64,000 nt of DNA from Zantedeschia hybrid cultivar (Eukaryota; Streptophyta; Magnoliopsida; Alismatales; Araceae), in contig JARZZO010000014.1 in assembly GCA_030544215.1 (NCBI GenBank), positions 41,693,734 to 41,757,733 on the forward strand, read 5' to 3'. The notes beneath the pieces are model-generated. The model did not search any database. It saw only the letters and a program-made list of their open reading frames with translations, and was not told the DNA's origin. Positions 10,001 through 25,000 of the stretch are shown here, in pieces. Position numbers and translations under genes: made by a program. How positions within the stretch are numbered: position 1 is the first letter of the stretch; every line of letters starts with the position of its first letter.

Positions 10001-13000
10001 CGAACCTTGACTTCTTGACCTTACCTTGCTGTCCAAGTCAACTCTTTCTTGTTTCTTTAGTAAGTGGCCTCTTTATAACACATTCTCTTTCTATCATTCA
10101 TCTCTAAAATTCTCTCTCTTACTTTTTTTTTCTTCTCTTATGTACATTAGTATTAATGACTCTGAATAATAAATAAAATCAATAAGTTTACCATATTGTG
10201 CTTTCAAAGAAATTGACGAATAGAACGACAATATAAGGATTAATTCGAGATTACCTTTGATGCATGACTCAGACGATGATACATACCTCAGAAGCCGTAG
10301 AAGGGACTGCGAGCATCTGCTTCACACTCCAAATCCTAGGGCTCACAGTGATAGCCTTGGACAGTAGCTAGAGAATAGAAGTATAGAGAGAAGAACAGAG
10401 GAAGAAGAAAAATTATGGTAGCAACAGCCGCTAGCCTGCCTTTCTCTCTATTTGTCTCTTCTTAAATGTGTATGAGAGAGGGGGGAAGAAAGAGGCGGTA
10501 AAATGGGGAAGGCGGTGCCACCCATTCCCCTGGTTCCTTCTGTCATATAAGAAATAGAGTGTGCGACCTCATGAGAACATTCTTGATCGGGCGAGTAGTG
10601 ATCTATTAAGTCATTACCGAAACTAACGGAACACATTAATCTAAAAATCTCGCAATGCCCTAGGCAACCTTTTTTTTTTAAGGTGACCAATTAGATCACT
10701 GATTCATTGATAATTAAGTACAAAAATTACATCAAGGAGCAAAGTTGCTCAGAAAACACATAGGAAACCCTTACAAAGAAAAAGAAAGCCCCTCTCCAAG
10801 GAGAAAAAAAAAGCTCCCCCAATATATCTTATCAAGAAGATAAGATATAAAAATACAGAAACACAAAATTACAAGATCAGTCGAACATCCTCAAAGACTG
10901 CCTCAATACAGACAAAGTAGGAGAGGATTTCGGGTCCCCCACTACCCTAGCAGCTTTACCCCATTCTAAAACCCATCTAATAACCCTGCACATGATATTA
11001 TAAAAGTTGTCAAACTCATCTCTAAATTTTCTATAATTCCTTTCAGTCCATACTCCCCACAGAAATGCAGGGAGAATTAGAGAGCACAGTTCCCTCTCGG
11101 TTGGAGAAGGGCATAGTTTAGCCCATCCATCCAACATTTGAAGCACAGAGGAAGGTTCCTCCCAGCTGATATTTAGGCTTCTGCAACATAACAACCACCA
11201 GGCTTGAACAATACCACAGTGGCAAAACATGTGATCCACATCCTCAATAAATCTACCACAGAAATAGTAGCTGAGTTTCTGCAAAGGAAGGAACCGACTC
11301 AGTCTGTCCATGGTTGGTAGCCTACCCAAAGCAATCTTCTACAGGAAGAGGTTGATCTTACAAGCTAAATTCTTGGACCAAACTGCATTTCCCCAGGGCA
11401 CTCTAAGTCCACTGTCATTAATCACTCTTAACAGAGGATTAACAGAGAAAATACTTTTAAGATTCCAAACCCATAATCTTGTGTCATCACAGTTTCTCTG
11501 CAACCCAAAATTGTGAATGATGTTCAGCACAACCACCAACTGTTGAATTTCCTGAGTTGTAAGATTTCTTCTAAATTTCAAATTCCATAGATTGGACTAC
11601 CCATATGAATGTATCTCAGCTACAAACCTACTTTTGTCCTCAGAAATTATATACAAATCTGTAAATTCCACTACCAAAGGCTGGTTAAACACCCACTTAT
11701 CTTCCCAGAATTTAACCGAACATCCGTTACCCACTTGAAAAGAAATTGGGGGGGCAATCAAGTCAACCATCTTATTAATATTCCTCTAAATTGGGGACAT
11801 ATTAGATAAGGATGTTGGGTACAAATTCCATCTAGATGTACCATGGTAGTATTTCCCCTTGATGATTTTGGACCATAAAGCACCTTCCTCTTCTCCCATT
11901 CTCTAAATCCATTTGGCCAATAGAGTTTGGTTAAAAGTACCAATCTTTACCAAGCCTGCCCCACCTTGATCCTTTCTCTTGCAAACCTTATCCCATGCTA
12001 TAAGGTGCAAAGCTCTTGAATCTCTCTTCCCACCTTCTCAGAAGAATAGACTTCTCTTAAATTCAAGAATTCTCTCCACCTGTTTCGGAATTCCGAAAAT
12101 CGATAGATAATAAGTTGCCAAAGACGAGAGGACTGATTTAGATAACACCCATCTTCCTCCAGCTGATAAAAGCATGGCCTTCCACCCTTCCAATCTCTGC
12201 GCAAACCTTTTAATGAGATCATCCCAATCCCTAACTTTACATTGAACATCAGTGAGGGGGAGACCTAGATAAGAAATTGGGAAGGATCAAGGACGACACC
12301 TTACTTGTAAATGAGTCAGCAATTTCCTGAATTCTCTCCGAGCCCAAATTAATGCCTACCACCTCAGATTTCCGAAAGTTAATGGACAGCCCTGTGATAG
12401 CTTCGGTAAGAATCAATAACCTCTTCATGTTTGTGATCATAGCCTCGTTTCCAGAGGAGAATAGCAGTGTGTCATCAGTAAACTGAAGGTGTGAGAGTAA
12501 GAAACCATCTCTCCCTACTGAAAATCTATCAACCAATCCTTGTGTTGCTGCCCTATCCCATGGGTACTTAAAATCTGTCCAACTAAGATAAAAATCAATG
12601 GAGACGTCGGATCTTCTTACCTCAAACCCCTCAAGCTTTTAAAGTAACCACATGGTTCTCCATTAAGCAAAATTGAGAATTTAGCAGTGGAGATGCAGCT
12701 CATGATCCAACCAATTCATTTATGGCTAAAGTCCATGGCACCAAAGGTTTTTTGAATGCACAACCAGCTTACCCGATCATAGCTTTCTCAAAGTCCAATT
12801 TAACTAGCACACCCTCCTTTCTACTACTTTTCCGAGAAACAATAGCTTCGTGAGCTGACAAGAAGTTATCCAAAATGTACCTGCCCCTAAGGAATGCTGC
12901 ATGATTTGAGCTAATCACCTCCTTCAGCACATTCTTAAGCCGATTAGCTAACACCTTAGTAATAATTTTATAGCAGCCATTCAAAAGGCTGATGGGCCTA

Positions 13001-16000
13001 AAATCAGCCACAGTATCAGCCCCTTCCCGCTTTGGGATTAGAACAATAAAAGTGGAGTTAAATCTTTTGACGCTCAGGGGCCTTTTATGGAACTCTTTCA
13101 TCACCTTCATCAAGTCTTCTTTGATAGTATCTCAGAAATGCTGATAAAAACCCATAGAAAATCCATTCGGTCCCGGTGATTTGTTGGCTTCCATACTAAA
13201 CACTGCAACTTTAACTTCCTCCTCTGAGAATGGGGCACACAACTCATTAGCCTGATTTTCTTTAATCTTGGGTAAGACCCCCTCCTGAATGTGAGGTCTC
13301 CACCACTCATCTTCCTTAAACAAATTCTCAAAATAGGAAACAAAGGTTTTCTTAGTCTCTTCCTCTGACTCCACCACAATGTTATCAACTTTCACTTGAT
13401 CAATTCTCATGGACCTCTTCTTTGCACTTGCAGTTGCATGAAAAAATCTTGTATTCTTGTCCCCGTCTCTCAGCCACAACTCTTTCGACCTCTGTTTCTA
13501 CTTTATCTCTTCTCTTAGTAGCCACATATTGTATTCCTGTCCAAGTCCAACCCATCTATTTTCTGAATAAGTTGCTGCCTGGTAGAAGAACATGCCCCAA
13601 AAGTCATTGCACACCATGGTTTAATGGTTGACTTCACCCTATTCAGCTTGTTAGAAAAAGAAGCAGCCGCCTGATGGGACTCCTCCTCCTCCTGCCACCA
13701 CTGAGTTACCAACCCCTTGAAATCCTCATGTATATGCCAAGCTAACTCATACCTGAAGATTTTAGGCTTCCTTTTCACTTCCCTAGTCCTCATAAATAAA
13801 GGAATGTAATCTGAAACCACCATGCTTAGACCTAAAACATGAGAACCAGGAAACTTTTCAACCCAATTGGCTGAAACCAACACCCTATCCAACCTTGATT
13901 GAGTGCCATGCAGTTGTAGGTTAGACCAAGTGAATTTTCTATTTGAGATTTCAAGATCCACCATTCCATAATTATATATCCAAGCTCCAAATCTATCCAT
14001 ATCTAAATTCCAATTCTGACAGCCAGTTCTCTCCCATGGGTATATAAGACAGTTAAAATCTCCAAGTATACACCACATTCCTCGAAAAAGTAAACCTAAC
14101 CTATCCAGTTCTTGCCAAAACTCCATCCTAGCTTGTTGAGAATGAGGCCCATAGACTGAGGTGACAACCCAAGACTCTGAGCCAGCCGCTGCATAAAACA
14201 TTATAGAAATGCTGAATGTGCCCTTATCACAAATCCTTCCTTTAAAGCTGTTGCCATTCCAGATGATAAGTTGTTCCCCACTGTTTTCTTGTGCAGGAAA
14301 TATAGCTCATTCAGTTAACACTGAACCTCCAAGCTGCTTAATGATTTGCCCATCCACAGTTTCCATTTTAATCTCTTGCAAACAAATACATTCCAGTTTA
14401 TGAATCCTGACAAGATCACTCATAGCCCTTCTCTTCATTTCCCCATTAATACCTCTAATGTTCCAAGAACATAACAACATTATAAAGAATTCATGCCCCC
14501 CTGCTTCTTAGGTCTAAGAGAATCTACAATTTCATTTTGGTTAATGAAATTGGCTTCCCTCTTTCCTATTTTCACACCACCTCCAGCCCTTTTCCTCTTT
14601 AAAGAACTCTACAAAGCCTCTGTCCGTCTCAATTTCCTAATAAAACTGATTACCGCATCTTCTTTACCTTGAAAAGAAACACCAATTTTCCTGCCAAAGT
14701 CCATGATATCCTCCACCCAGTGTTCATAACCCCCAGCAGAACTGGAAGAATAGGGAACAATGGCTTTGGATACATCCTTGCCGAAGCTCCCCTGCACTGA
14801 GTCTACGGCCCACGGCAGCTGGATCGCCAGTACCTCGGGTTCCAAGGCTAGGTGAATGCCGTCCAATTCAATCTCTGCAACCTGACTCGACTTCTCCTCA
14901 GGACCGACTTCATCAATGGAAAAGTTCCTCCGCTCCAGAGAACCCAAGCAAAAAAAGTAGACGAGGCCGGAGACCTAACAGATGTCCTCCGATCCTTGTC
15001 AATAAGATGGAGGCTATCATGAAACCCGGAGTCAACCTTGGAAGCATCCCAAGACCCGTCTTTGTCATAAGGGTCTCCCCCAGTTCGTCGTCGGGAGTCT
15101 TGCCCAGTGTGGCTCCAGACACAGGAGGAAGAAGATGAACAGTGCGTTCATCACTAACCGGTTGAGGACCTAAAAACCGGTTCACGGGCTGGTCACCGTT
15201 TGAACTGGCCAGTCGAATGTTAAGTCAGGATCCGAAACCGCCAGCTCAACAACCGAAACTGGAACAGCCTCGTCCTCTTCCCCTCCCTTAAAGCCCAACG
15301 GTTGAGCATGTATGAGCCCGACAACCAGAGCCTCAAGCAATGCAACATCCCAACAATGCCTTTGCACCTCCTCAGCCACCCGTTGGCTCACAGGAACCTA
15401 GGTTCCAATCTGCTGCCTGGCCCGAGGAAAATCTTGAACCGACACTCTAGATGGCCGGTGAGTCCCTCCCTTAACCAAACATAGACTTGTCCCTGCCTCT
15501 TCTGGTTGTTGAGTCACTGGGATTGACTTAATCAACTCGGAAGAAACGACATGCGAACACCCAGACAGGCCATGACCCGAGCCCTGTTTCCTCCCCTGAA
15601 AGTTCTTGTACTCCGCTATTACCTCCGCCCAGGACCAGTCCATCTCAGTCGCCTTGTCTGACTTGGAAGGCAACGGCATCTCCTTCACCTAGAAATCTCT
15701 CCCCGCAACATAGATCAGCACTCTCTTAGGAACATCTTCCACTGAGTACACCTCCACAAGGACCCGTGCAAATAAGAACTTGGAGCCATCCAGAGACCGA
15801 GAATCTACCTCCTTGAGCAGGCCAAAACTTGAGCTGATAGCCTGGAATGTCTCCCCATTCCAAACATGAAGCGGGATACCGAACAACTGGATCCACAATT
15901 TACGGCTATGAGGAACAGGGTGGGTAGATGTCAGGGCAGTCCAAGGTGAGCACTTAAACACAACTCTGCTCCGCCAGCCAAGAAGAGCCTTGATAGCAGG

Positions 16001-19000
16001 GGATAATATTCACCTAATTTAATACTCTAAATCTCTTAAATAAGTAACAAGTAGTCTTAAATCTCAATGTCATGCGATCATAACTCTATTTGCACAAAGT
16101 TGACTGAGTTCCCTGGGGTATGATCTACAAAACATAGGGCAACATTTAGATCCTTTCTTAAATTCTCATGTCAATTTGAATAATCTCAACCTCTTTTCTA
16201 GACATGTCCCATTGGACTGTATCAACTATAATCCTAAAGAGCATGCTAAGATAGCAATGGCAAGCTTCCTCTTTATGACATAGTTCTCAAATCACGTAAA
16301 GTACAAGTGGGATCAAAGCAATATGATCCAAGAGCTCACACAATGATAGAGATCCATTCAACATTCTCACTATTAGTCGAGTATAACACATGCGGTATGA
16401 GACGCATGCTAAGGTGTTCTTCCACCAATGTGGGCATGTCACTATTTAAACATTATCAACATCATATAGACCTTTGGTCTTGTCACTCCCACTGCAACTA
16501 ACCTGAGTCTAATAATATAGTCACTACTATTGAGCACCTTGTTCCAGAACCCCACATCTGACTTATACAGACTGTATAGGAGATATGGGCAAATGTAATC
16601 ATATATCTAATCTTTAGAGATCTCATCTCGGCTTTCATCCGAGGCAACATTACTAGTAATATTTATGTGTATCTTGCTCATTTTCCCAGTGTCAAAAAGA
16701 TACGAAATATCTCATCTTGCTCACTTTCTCAACGTTAAGGCGAATTACCTATATGAGAGGGTCACTTCAGGCATGCTAACACTCCATTTGATGTGTAAAC
16801 TAGCATTCTATCAAAAATACACTATAGAAGAGAATACACATTCATGTTAATGTCAAGAAAAATTCTTCTCATATAGTTTTAAATAAACCCATAGCTCTAA
16901 TATGGGTCAGAAAAGCCTCTCTAGTAATCTACTTGGTTAAAGGGTCCACAACCATACGATCCATAGAAATGCGTTGAAGAACCATTAATGCTCTTACAAG
17001 TAAATCTCAAATGAAGTGATATCCGATGCCAATGAGTTTGGTCCTCCTATGATACTTCGGATCCTTAGTATAGGCCAAAACCAATGTGCTAACAATGTAC
17101 AATAGCACAATCTCCTTCGGATGGGCTGTTGTGGCCAATCGTTGTAAGAAACCATGCAACCAAACATCTTCTTGACATGCTACTGCATAAGCCAAATATT
17201 CAGACTCCATAGTAGATAACGTGATGCACACTTGTTTCTTACTGCACCAAGAAATGCTTATGCTGCCTAACATGACCACACAGCCCAAGGTGGACTTCCT
17301 CTCATCTTTATTGCTGGCCTAATCGGCATCGCTATAACCCCTCAGCCTAAAATCATTCCATTATAACATAAGGCGAGGTCCCCTGTTCAATGTAAATATC
17401 TAAATATCCTCTTCACTGCTTTCTAGTGAGTAAGACCAGAGTTACTTTGATAACGGCTAACTACCACGACATAACATATGTCAGGTCAAGTACACAACAT
17501 AGCATGCATCATACTTCTTACAGCTGCTACATATGGTACTTTGGACATTTGATTCTTCTTTTCTTCAGTTTGTAGGCATTGACTCGCACTTAAAGTACAA
17601 CTCTTATCAACCAGAGCATCAATGGGCTTGGAGTGATTCATCCGATATCACTTAAGGATCTTATTAATAATATAAGTCTCCTGAGACAAACTCAAAAGCC
17701 TTTTGGAGTATTCCCTTACTATTTTCACTCCAAGCATGTAATTTGTTTCTCCCATGTCTTTTATCCTAAAGACAAAAGATAGCTACCGTTTAGTGGCATC
17801 GATGGACTCCACATGATCCCAACCAATAATGTGTCGTCAACATGCAAAGATAAAATAAGGATCTTCTCTTCCATTTGTTTAACGCCTATACAGTGGTCGT
17901 CCTCAATTATCTCAAAATCGAATGAGACAATTTCTCTGTGGAATTTCCAATACCACTGTCTAGTCGACTGTTTAAGGCCATAAATGGAACGTTTAAGACG
18001 ACAAACTTTGCGCTCTTTTTCCTTAACCCCAAACCCTTTCGGTTGAAACATATAAATTTTCTCGTTTGTATTGAGAAATGGCATCTTAATGTCCAATTGG
18101 GAAACTTCCAAATCTTACTGCACGACAATGACTAGGATCAGGCGAAGTGATCTGAATCTCACCATCAGGGAGTATGTCTTATCAAAATCTATAACCTCCT
18201 TCTGGGTATATCCCTTCGCCACAAGTTGTGCTTTATATCTATCAATTGATCCATCTGCCTTGAGCTTAATTTTAAAAACCTATTTGTTTCCAATAGCCTT
18301 GCGCCCAAACAGAAGATCAATTAACTCCCAAAACTTATTCTTAGCCATAGAGTCCATCTCATCTTGCATGGCAGTTTCCCTATCATTCCTAGACGATGAT
18401 GAAAAAAGCCTCTCTTAGGGTTTTAAGTTCATCATCTGAGGGCTGACATAAAAAGAGCCTCCTTTTAAATCTAAAAATAATGATGAGGAGTGTGCCCACG
18501 CCTGCTACGATGTACTTGGGTGTTTTCTAGTGGTACACTCCTATTAGACAAAGGACAGGGTGCAGTCCCACTAACTTGATCATCTTTACTATCTTTAGCA
18601 ACCTCATGGTCAATAACTAATTCTCTCCCTTCGTTGGAAGATGGTAAGAGAGCACTAAAATCATCTAATTCATAGAGATCAAGACTTTTCCCTACATCAC
18701 CAAGGCCAGAAAATTCTTTCTCTAAGAAAACAACATCTCAAACATCTTTTTCTGTCATTCCTCCATCAGAGTGTTGTCCATGCATAGAACTATCAAGATA
18801 TCTTATAAAGATAAACTTTTTAACTTTAGGGCCTAATTTTTTATACTTATGGGAGGTGTTATGACATACCCTATTGACTCTCATAGGTGTAGGTTCCTTA
18901 AATTAGGCTTCTGACCCACCTCATAAGGGTAGAAGGAACTGACTGCGAAGGTATATGGTTAAGTATATAGGCAACAGTCAACAAGGCATCCCCTTAAAGG

Positions 19001-22000
19001 ATATTAAGAGCAAGATTTGCCGCATCATACCGGATCGGCCCGACTCGTGCGAGTCGACTTAGATCTGGGCCGACCCGATCCGCTGGCACGGTCGGATTGT
19101 CCGATCCGGCTTGGATCGTCTCCACATCGTAGTGACTTAGCACATATCCGGCCGGCTCACACCGGATTGCAACAGTACGACCCGGCTGCGCCAAGTTGCT
19201 GCGATCCGGCCGGATACAAGCAGATCCAATATGAGCTGGCCCTAAAACCCCCCTTTCACTGTATGTTGCATTTATGTTCGGATAGAAATGTAGCAGTTGA
19301 AGGACCCGCAGCCTTCCAAACCCTTCACCCTCTTCTTGCTTTGATTTCTCTTGGTCATTTTAGGAGATCCAAGAGGTTTTCAAGGTTTGAGGTGATTTTG
19401 TTGGAAAGAAAAGAGGTTTCCAAGTGCTTTGGAACGTTTTCATCCGGTTTGAACAAGGTAAGCATCCGAACAAGGTAAGCATGAAATTCATGTTTTCTTG
19501 TTAAATGTGACTCATAATCATTTAGCGTAATAAAAACATCAAGTAGACTTTATAAAACTGCATTTATGTCAATAAATTGAACATTTCTTTTCAAAAAAAA
19601 TAATAATCTTGAACCGGCCTGATCTGGGCCGACTCGTACAAGTCAGCCCGAGTCGGGCCGATCCGGATCAAATCCGACTCATATATAGATGGACCCGATC
19701 CGATCCGGATCTACGATACGGCGAACCTTGATTGGGAGGTTGGTATGCACCATCATAAATCTAATCATATCTGACAATGTCCTATTCCTTCTTTCTATAA
19801 CACTATTTTGTTGCGGAGTGTATGGAATAGTAAGTTGTTTATAAATTCCCTTTTCCTTACATAAATTTCTCAACTGATCAGAAAGATATTCTCGTCCTCA
19901 GTCTGTTCAAAGAGCTTTTACACTCTTGCCCGCTTAATTCTCAACCTCTACTAAGAAGCGTTGAAAGCAATCTAACACCTCATTGTGGTGAGCGATCAAT
20001 AGACATAATCATATCACATAAAATCATCTATAAAAGGTGAGGAAATAGGAAGCCCAATGGCGAGTCCTTACACTCCACAAATTTCGGAATGGAAAAGCTG
20101 TAATGGCTCAGTGCCCTCTTAGCCTTTTCAAAAGGCTTTCGACATACCTTTTTCGGCCATACACGATTCACAAACAGGTAGAGTGACTTTAGCGAGTGGG
20201 CCTAGAAGGCCTTCTCTAGCCAAGTAGGTCATGCTATCCTATCATATTTGTCCCAAGCGAGCATGCCATGTTACAAGGTCCTCATCATTAGCTACACATG
20301 ATATAGCAGAAGTAAAATCATCCATATCCATATCCAACTTAAACAAACCACTAGATAACAAAACATGTCATATAAAACATCATTCAAATAGATGTCAAGG
20401 TCACTGCTAATAAGCACAAAAGAAAAGCCTAAAGGTAACATTGATGAAACTAATAGTAGATTATGTTGAACTCCCGGCACATAGAATATGTCGTGTAGTA
20501 TTCATGCACGTCCAGCTCTTAGCATGAACCGGTACACACCAACTCCAAAAACCTCCTCACTAGAGCCGTTGCCATATACACTCTTTACGTGCCTCAAGAA
20601 ACTAGGGAACAATCTACATATCATGCTTAATCTCACGTCATGTGTTTGGTCACTCCTAAATCCGCAATCCACTCAGGCTAGATTTGAGTGACTAACATAT
20701 GAGAACAAATATGTACATAGAGAGTGCTTATGTTTAGGGATACCTCTTTAGGCTCAGTGAATTACGAGCGAAATGTCTCATCTTACCGCAGTTATTGCAC
20801 TTGATTTTTTACTTGTCTTTTTTTCTGCCGCGTTTGCCTCTATGGCACTTCAGTGTCTGCCTTGCATTAGAGCTAGATGCAATGTCCCACTCTTTGCGCT
20901 TGTTGCCTTTTCTTGGATCTTTCACACATTGATGTTTACCTCCTTTAGCAACTAGGGCGATGGAGCGGACAACCACTTTGGGCTTCACCTCCAATTCCAC
21001 ATGATGAGAAATATTAGAAAAAATCTTAATATTCTCATTGTGAGTAAGGATCTATTTCATTTGGACCTAAAAGTCTAGCAAGGACCTAATCACTGCTTAC
21101 ACCTATTGTTCATATGTGAGATCATTTCCCGCAACCTTCAAGTCCCCGATCATGCCTGATGTCACTCAAAGATGTTCAATCATGGTCTGGTGTGGGTCTT
21201 TATGGTAGGTTTCAAACTTTAAAACAAGAGCCCTTAACCTTGTAGTCAATGTTCCACTAAATTGGAACTTCAACTATTGCCATATTTTCTTACCAGTCTG
21301 GCATTTCTCAAATTCTCTAAAAAAGATCATCCTTTATGTTATGTAACGTAATAAAGCATAGTCCTTATTGAACCACTATCAATCCCGATAGTGCTGGACA
21401 GTGTTATACTCCTCAGGTGGAGACATGTTAGTGGTCAAGTGATCGAGCAACTCTTGCTTATTCAATAAAAATTGGTTTTTCTAGTGCCATATATCATATC
21501 CCCCTTGGTCAAATCAGCCACATATTATAATTAGTTCCATTTAGTTTATCCCCCTTGGTCAAATCAACAATCACATTTTTTGTGGCCATATCCTATCACT
21601 ATATAAAACAAAATGTAAAGGGCTAAGTTGGCAAGGATTACACATATAAAATTGATTAAAAAAATCTAAACAAATAATCATTAAGTTTACTTAAAAATCA
21701 AGATCAGAAAATAGATCTAAGATACTATTATCATCTCCTAATAATATAAGTTAACTTTATTCTATTAGAGCGATTCTGAACAAATTTTCATAATGAGAGG
21801 AGCACAGATCTCTCACTTTCACTAACCTAACTATACATGAATATGTGATATACATAGAAATAGCATGAAAACAAATTTAAGACATTATTAGATTCTAACC
21901 CTTGAAAATATAGCATATTTACAAGTAAGTCCTCATAATCTAACTATTTATAAATAACCCCTTACAATCACAACTTTTTTATAGATAAGGCCTTTTTAGG

Positions 22001-25000
22001 GGTTTATTTGTAACACTATCAAGGGTTTATTTGTAATTTTAGGGGCCTTTCACAACCCTTTTTAGGAGTTTATTTGTAACACTATCAAGGTTTATTTGTA
22101 ATTTTAGGGGCCTTCCGCCAATTTACGGTAGATTGTGAGGGCTTATTCATAAATAGTTGGATTAGGAGGGCCTATTCAAAAGTTCATTTTTTATCAAACC
22201 ATATACTGTCAAAAATAATATTTTGCACATAAAACTGACCATGATTTATTATTTATTTTAGTACATGATCATTTAAATTAACATGATAGCAAATATTATT
22301 GAACATGTAAAAAAAACCCTAATTGTTACTTCAAATCCTCTGTTCGTCAACAATTGGTGGATCTATAGTGGGTTAAAGTGGAGAATGGCCTTGTGGGCCT
22401 AAGACCTAATCAGACCTTGACGAACTCCCACGACTGAACTTTCTAGTCCATGTCCAGACCACCAACCAACAAAGGGCAAGAGGAATCTGGGGTCATATAA
22501 AGTCTACGGACTTGCATGCATTTAGGCTGGGCCTCACAAACCATGATGGACCAAGAGCGAGTCCTACTTCCTATAGCTAGCTTGACTGAGCCTGGCCCGT
22601 ATGGGGCTGCCAACTTACATTAGCCCTGGCTGTGACTAGCCCACATAGGATATGGCCATCCATGCCTGGTATGGTCGTGCCAAGCCTAGGCAGGGCCTGC
22701 TGTGGCTCTTGCACGCTTTTGGGCCTACAAGGCACCCCCTGGCACGGGGTAGGCAGCCCATGGGTGGTTAGCCCACTACCACGTGGGGAGACCAGGTCGA
22801 CCCAAAAGGTTCCACCTCTGCTGATGGCGCTGCTCCCGCTGCAATTGATGTCGCTAGCATTGCCATTACCTTTGTCGAGGCACTCTGTCTTGGGCGTTTT
22901 GTCATCACACTCTGAACGCGTGCCATACATTCGCCTGAGGGTAGCTCGATACTTCGGTGCCATGGGCTTGCGGCGAATAGCAAAAGGAGGGCTTACATGC
23001 ATCAGGCAATCATCTAACAAGTCCTGGTTGTCATCAGCACTTCATTCCTCGTCTTTGGCTACATCTCTCTGTTCTAAGAGACCAGACGGGAGCCGCTGGA
23101 TCGAGTGAATTCACGTGTTCATTTGAGTGCCAATGGACGTGTGGTCCAACAACTTCCCCAATTCCTCATTATTTAGGACAATGGTGGGAACTTGCCAATG
23201 CAATGCAGTAGTCTTCTTTTCACTGTTCTCCAGAACTAGGGATCGAATCGCCATGTATCAAAGAACTTGGCTCTAATACTAATGACGAACAAAACGATAA
23301 TAAATGCTACAAAAGCATAAGGATCGGTTCAGAATTACCTTTGATGCATGACTTGGATGATCATATGCACCTCAGAAGTCATAAAAGAGACAATGAGAGT
23401 CTCCTTGTACTTTTACGCTCCAAATCCTAGGGTTCATAGTGATAGCCTTAGAGAGTAGCTGGAGAATAGAAGTACAGAGAGAAGAGCAGAGGAAGAAGAA
23501 AAATTACAGAAGCAACAACTGCTAGCTTGCCTTTGTCTCTCTCTTTCTCTTTACTTAAATGTATGTGAGAAAGGGGGCGAAATGGGGAAGGCAATGCCAC
23601 CCACTCCCCTGTCTATTTCCACGTAGCCCCACCATGTGGCCCCCCATCTCCTCATCCTTATCTACATGCTCTACGTGGGCATATGTAATGGGCTAAACCC
23701 ACTAAGCAATAAAAATTAGAAATATACATCATTATTTTTTTACTTTATTTTTTTTTGCTATGGATTATTTGATTCCAGATACAAGCGATAATAATGGTAT
23801 AAAAAATAAAAAACATTACTCAACTTTTTTATCAATACATACTCCCTTTTGTATCATACTATATTCTCATAGTACAAGATCATACATTAATAAAAATTTC
23901 AGTACAATGTGATACTATGAGAATGTGGCACTGGCACCAAGGGGCAATGGATTCTAGTCATTGACAAAAAATTTCAATAAATTTTAACACTCTTATTGTC
24001 GATTGTATCCAGAACCATATAACCCTCACCAAAAAACGAATGGTGCATATTTCTTTTTTTTTTTTCCAAAGAACAACTTGGTAAACTTATTGATTTTAAG
24101 AGTTTTGCAAGTAACCTCCTAAAAGATTTAGTATTTGTAGATAACCATTATACAATTCATATTTACATATAACCCCCTTAACTATGGTGTTATTTGCACA
24201 TAACCCCCTTAACTATGTGAATTCACTTCAAATTTTACTTGAATTAAAATATTGTTATTTTACATATAATATATATAAAATTATTAAATAACTTCAATTT
24301 TTTCTTGAATTAAAATATTATTATTTTACATATAATATATAAAATTATTAAATAAAAATACTAATAATACCCCCAATTAAAATAGAAACATCTCATAAGA
24401 GAAGTCGTATAAACATTCACTCGTTAGCTTGTTATATATATTTACCATAAAAAAGTATTTCTATTTTTATGTAAAGTAAAAATATTTTAACTAAGGTAAA
24501 ATTCAAAACAAACCACATAGTTAGGAGGGTTATATACAAATATGAATTATATAGGAGGTTATCTATAAATATAGAATCTTTTAGGGTGTTATTTACAAAA
24601 GTCCCTTTATTTTATTTACTATTGAGAACTATTAATAGTAATGCATCTAAAGGAAGAAAAAAAGAGCAAGCAAGAAATTTTTTTACAGAGATAAGGATGT
24701 TAGAGAGGTATGCATTATAGAAAGACAACTTACTAAAAAAAAGCACCTTGAAGAGTACATCCTATCGTCGTAGAGTGCCACTTCCTATAGCCAACTCGAT
24801 AAAACAATATTAATTAGATAAAAAAATTAGAGAGAAAATTTATATAAGGATGTTAGGGAGAGAAAATTTAGATAGAGAAATGTTAATTAGATAAAAAAAC
24901 TTAGGGAGAGAGAAAAGGAAGAGAGATAGGGAGAGAAAATTTAGATAAAGAAATATTAGTTAAATAGAAAAAAAAACTTAGAGAGAAAGGGCAGAGAGAG

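Larger units (their letters stand above)
10671..16008 (-). mobile_element. L1-type LINE, 5'-truncated
   Basis: This minus-strand non-LTR retrotransposon has an ORF1 remnant (14609-16008), ORF2 with endonuclease, reverse transcriptase and a C-terminal zinc-binding region (10877-14480), a 3' UTR and an A tail (10671-10680 on the minus strand). ORF1 starts mid-domain at about 16008, as expected for 5' truncation. The sequence after the A tail (ggttgcctaggg, minus strand) is not repeated beside 16008, so the target-site duplication is lost or the left and right flanks were later rearranged. Confidence 0.9.
16009..23282 (-). mobile_element. Decayed Ty1/copia retrotransposon with nested insertions
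   Basis: Minus-strand fragments lie in copia order: gag (about 20700-21590), protease-adjacent region (20290-20480), integrase (19731-19900), reverse transcriptase (17761-18420) and RNase H (17007-17288). A 720-bp hAT (19011-19730) and a MITE (about 21917-22190) are inserted. A primer-binding-site-like TAGTATTAGAGCCA lies at 23268-23281 beside the LTR-like repeat 23283-23615. The 3' LTR was not recognised; 16009-17000 is probably 3' non-coding sequence. Many stops; dead. Confidence 0.75.

Noticed and set aside
22577..23108. Overlapping long frames on both strands
   Set aside because: GC-rich composition leaves few stops in all frames; no motif recognised.
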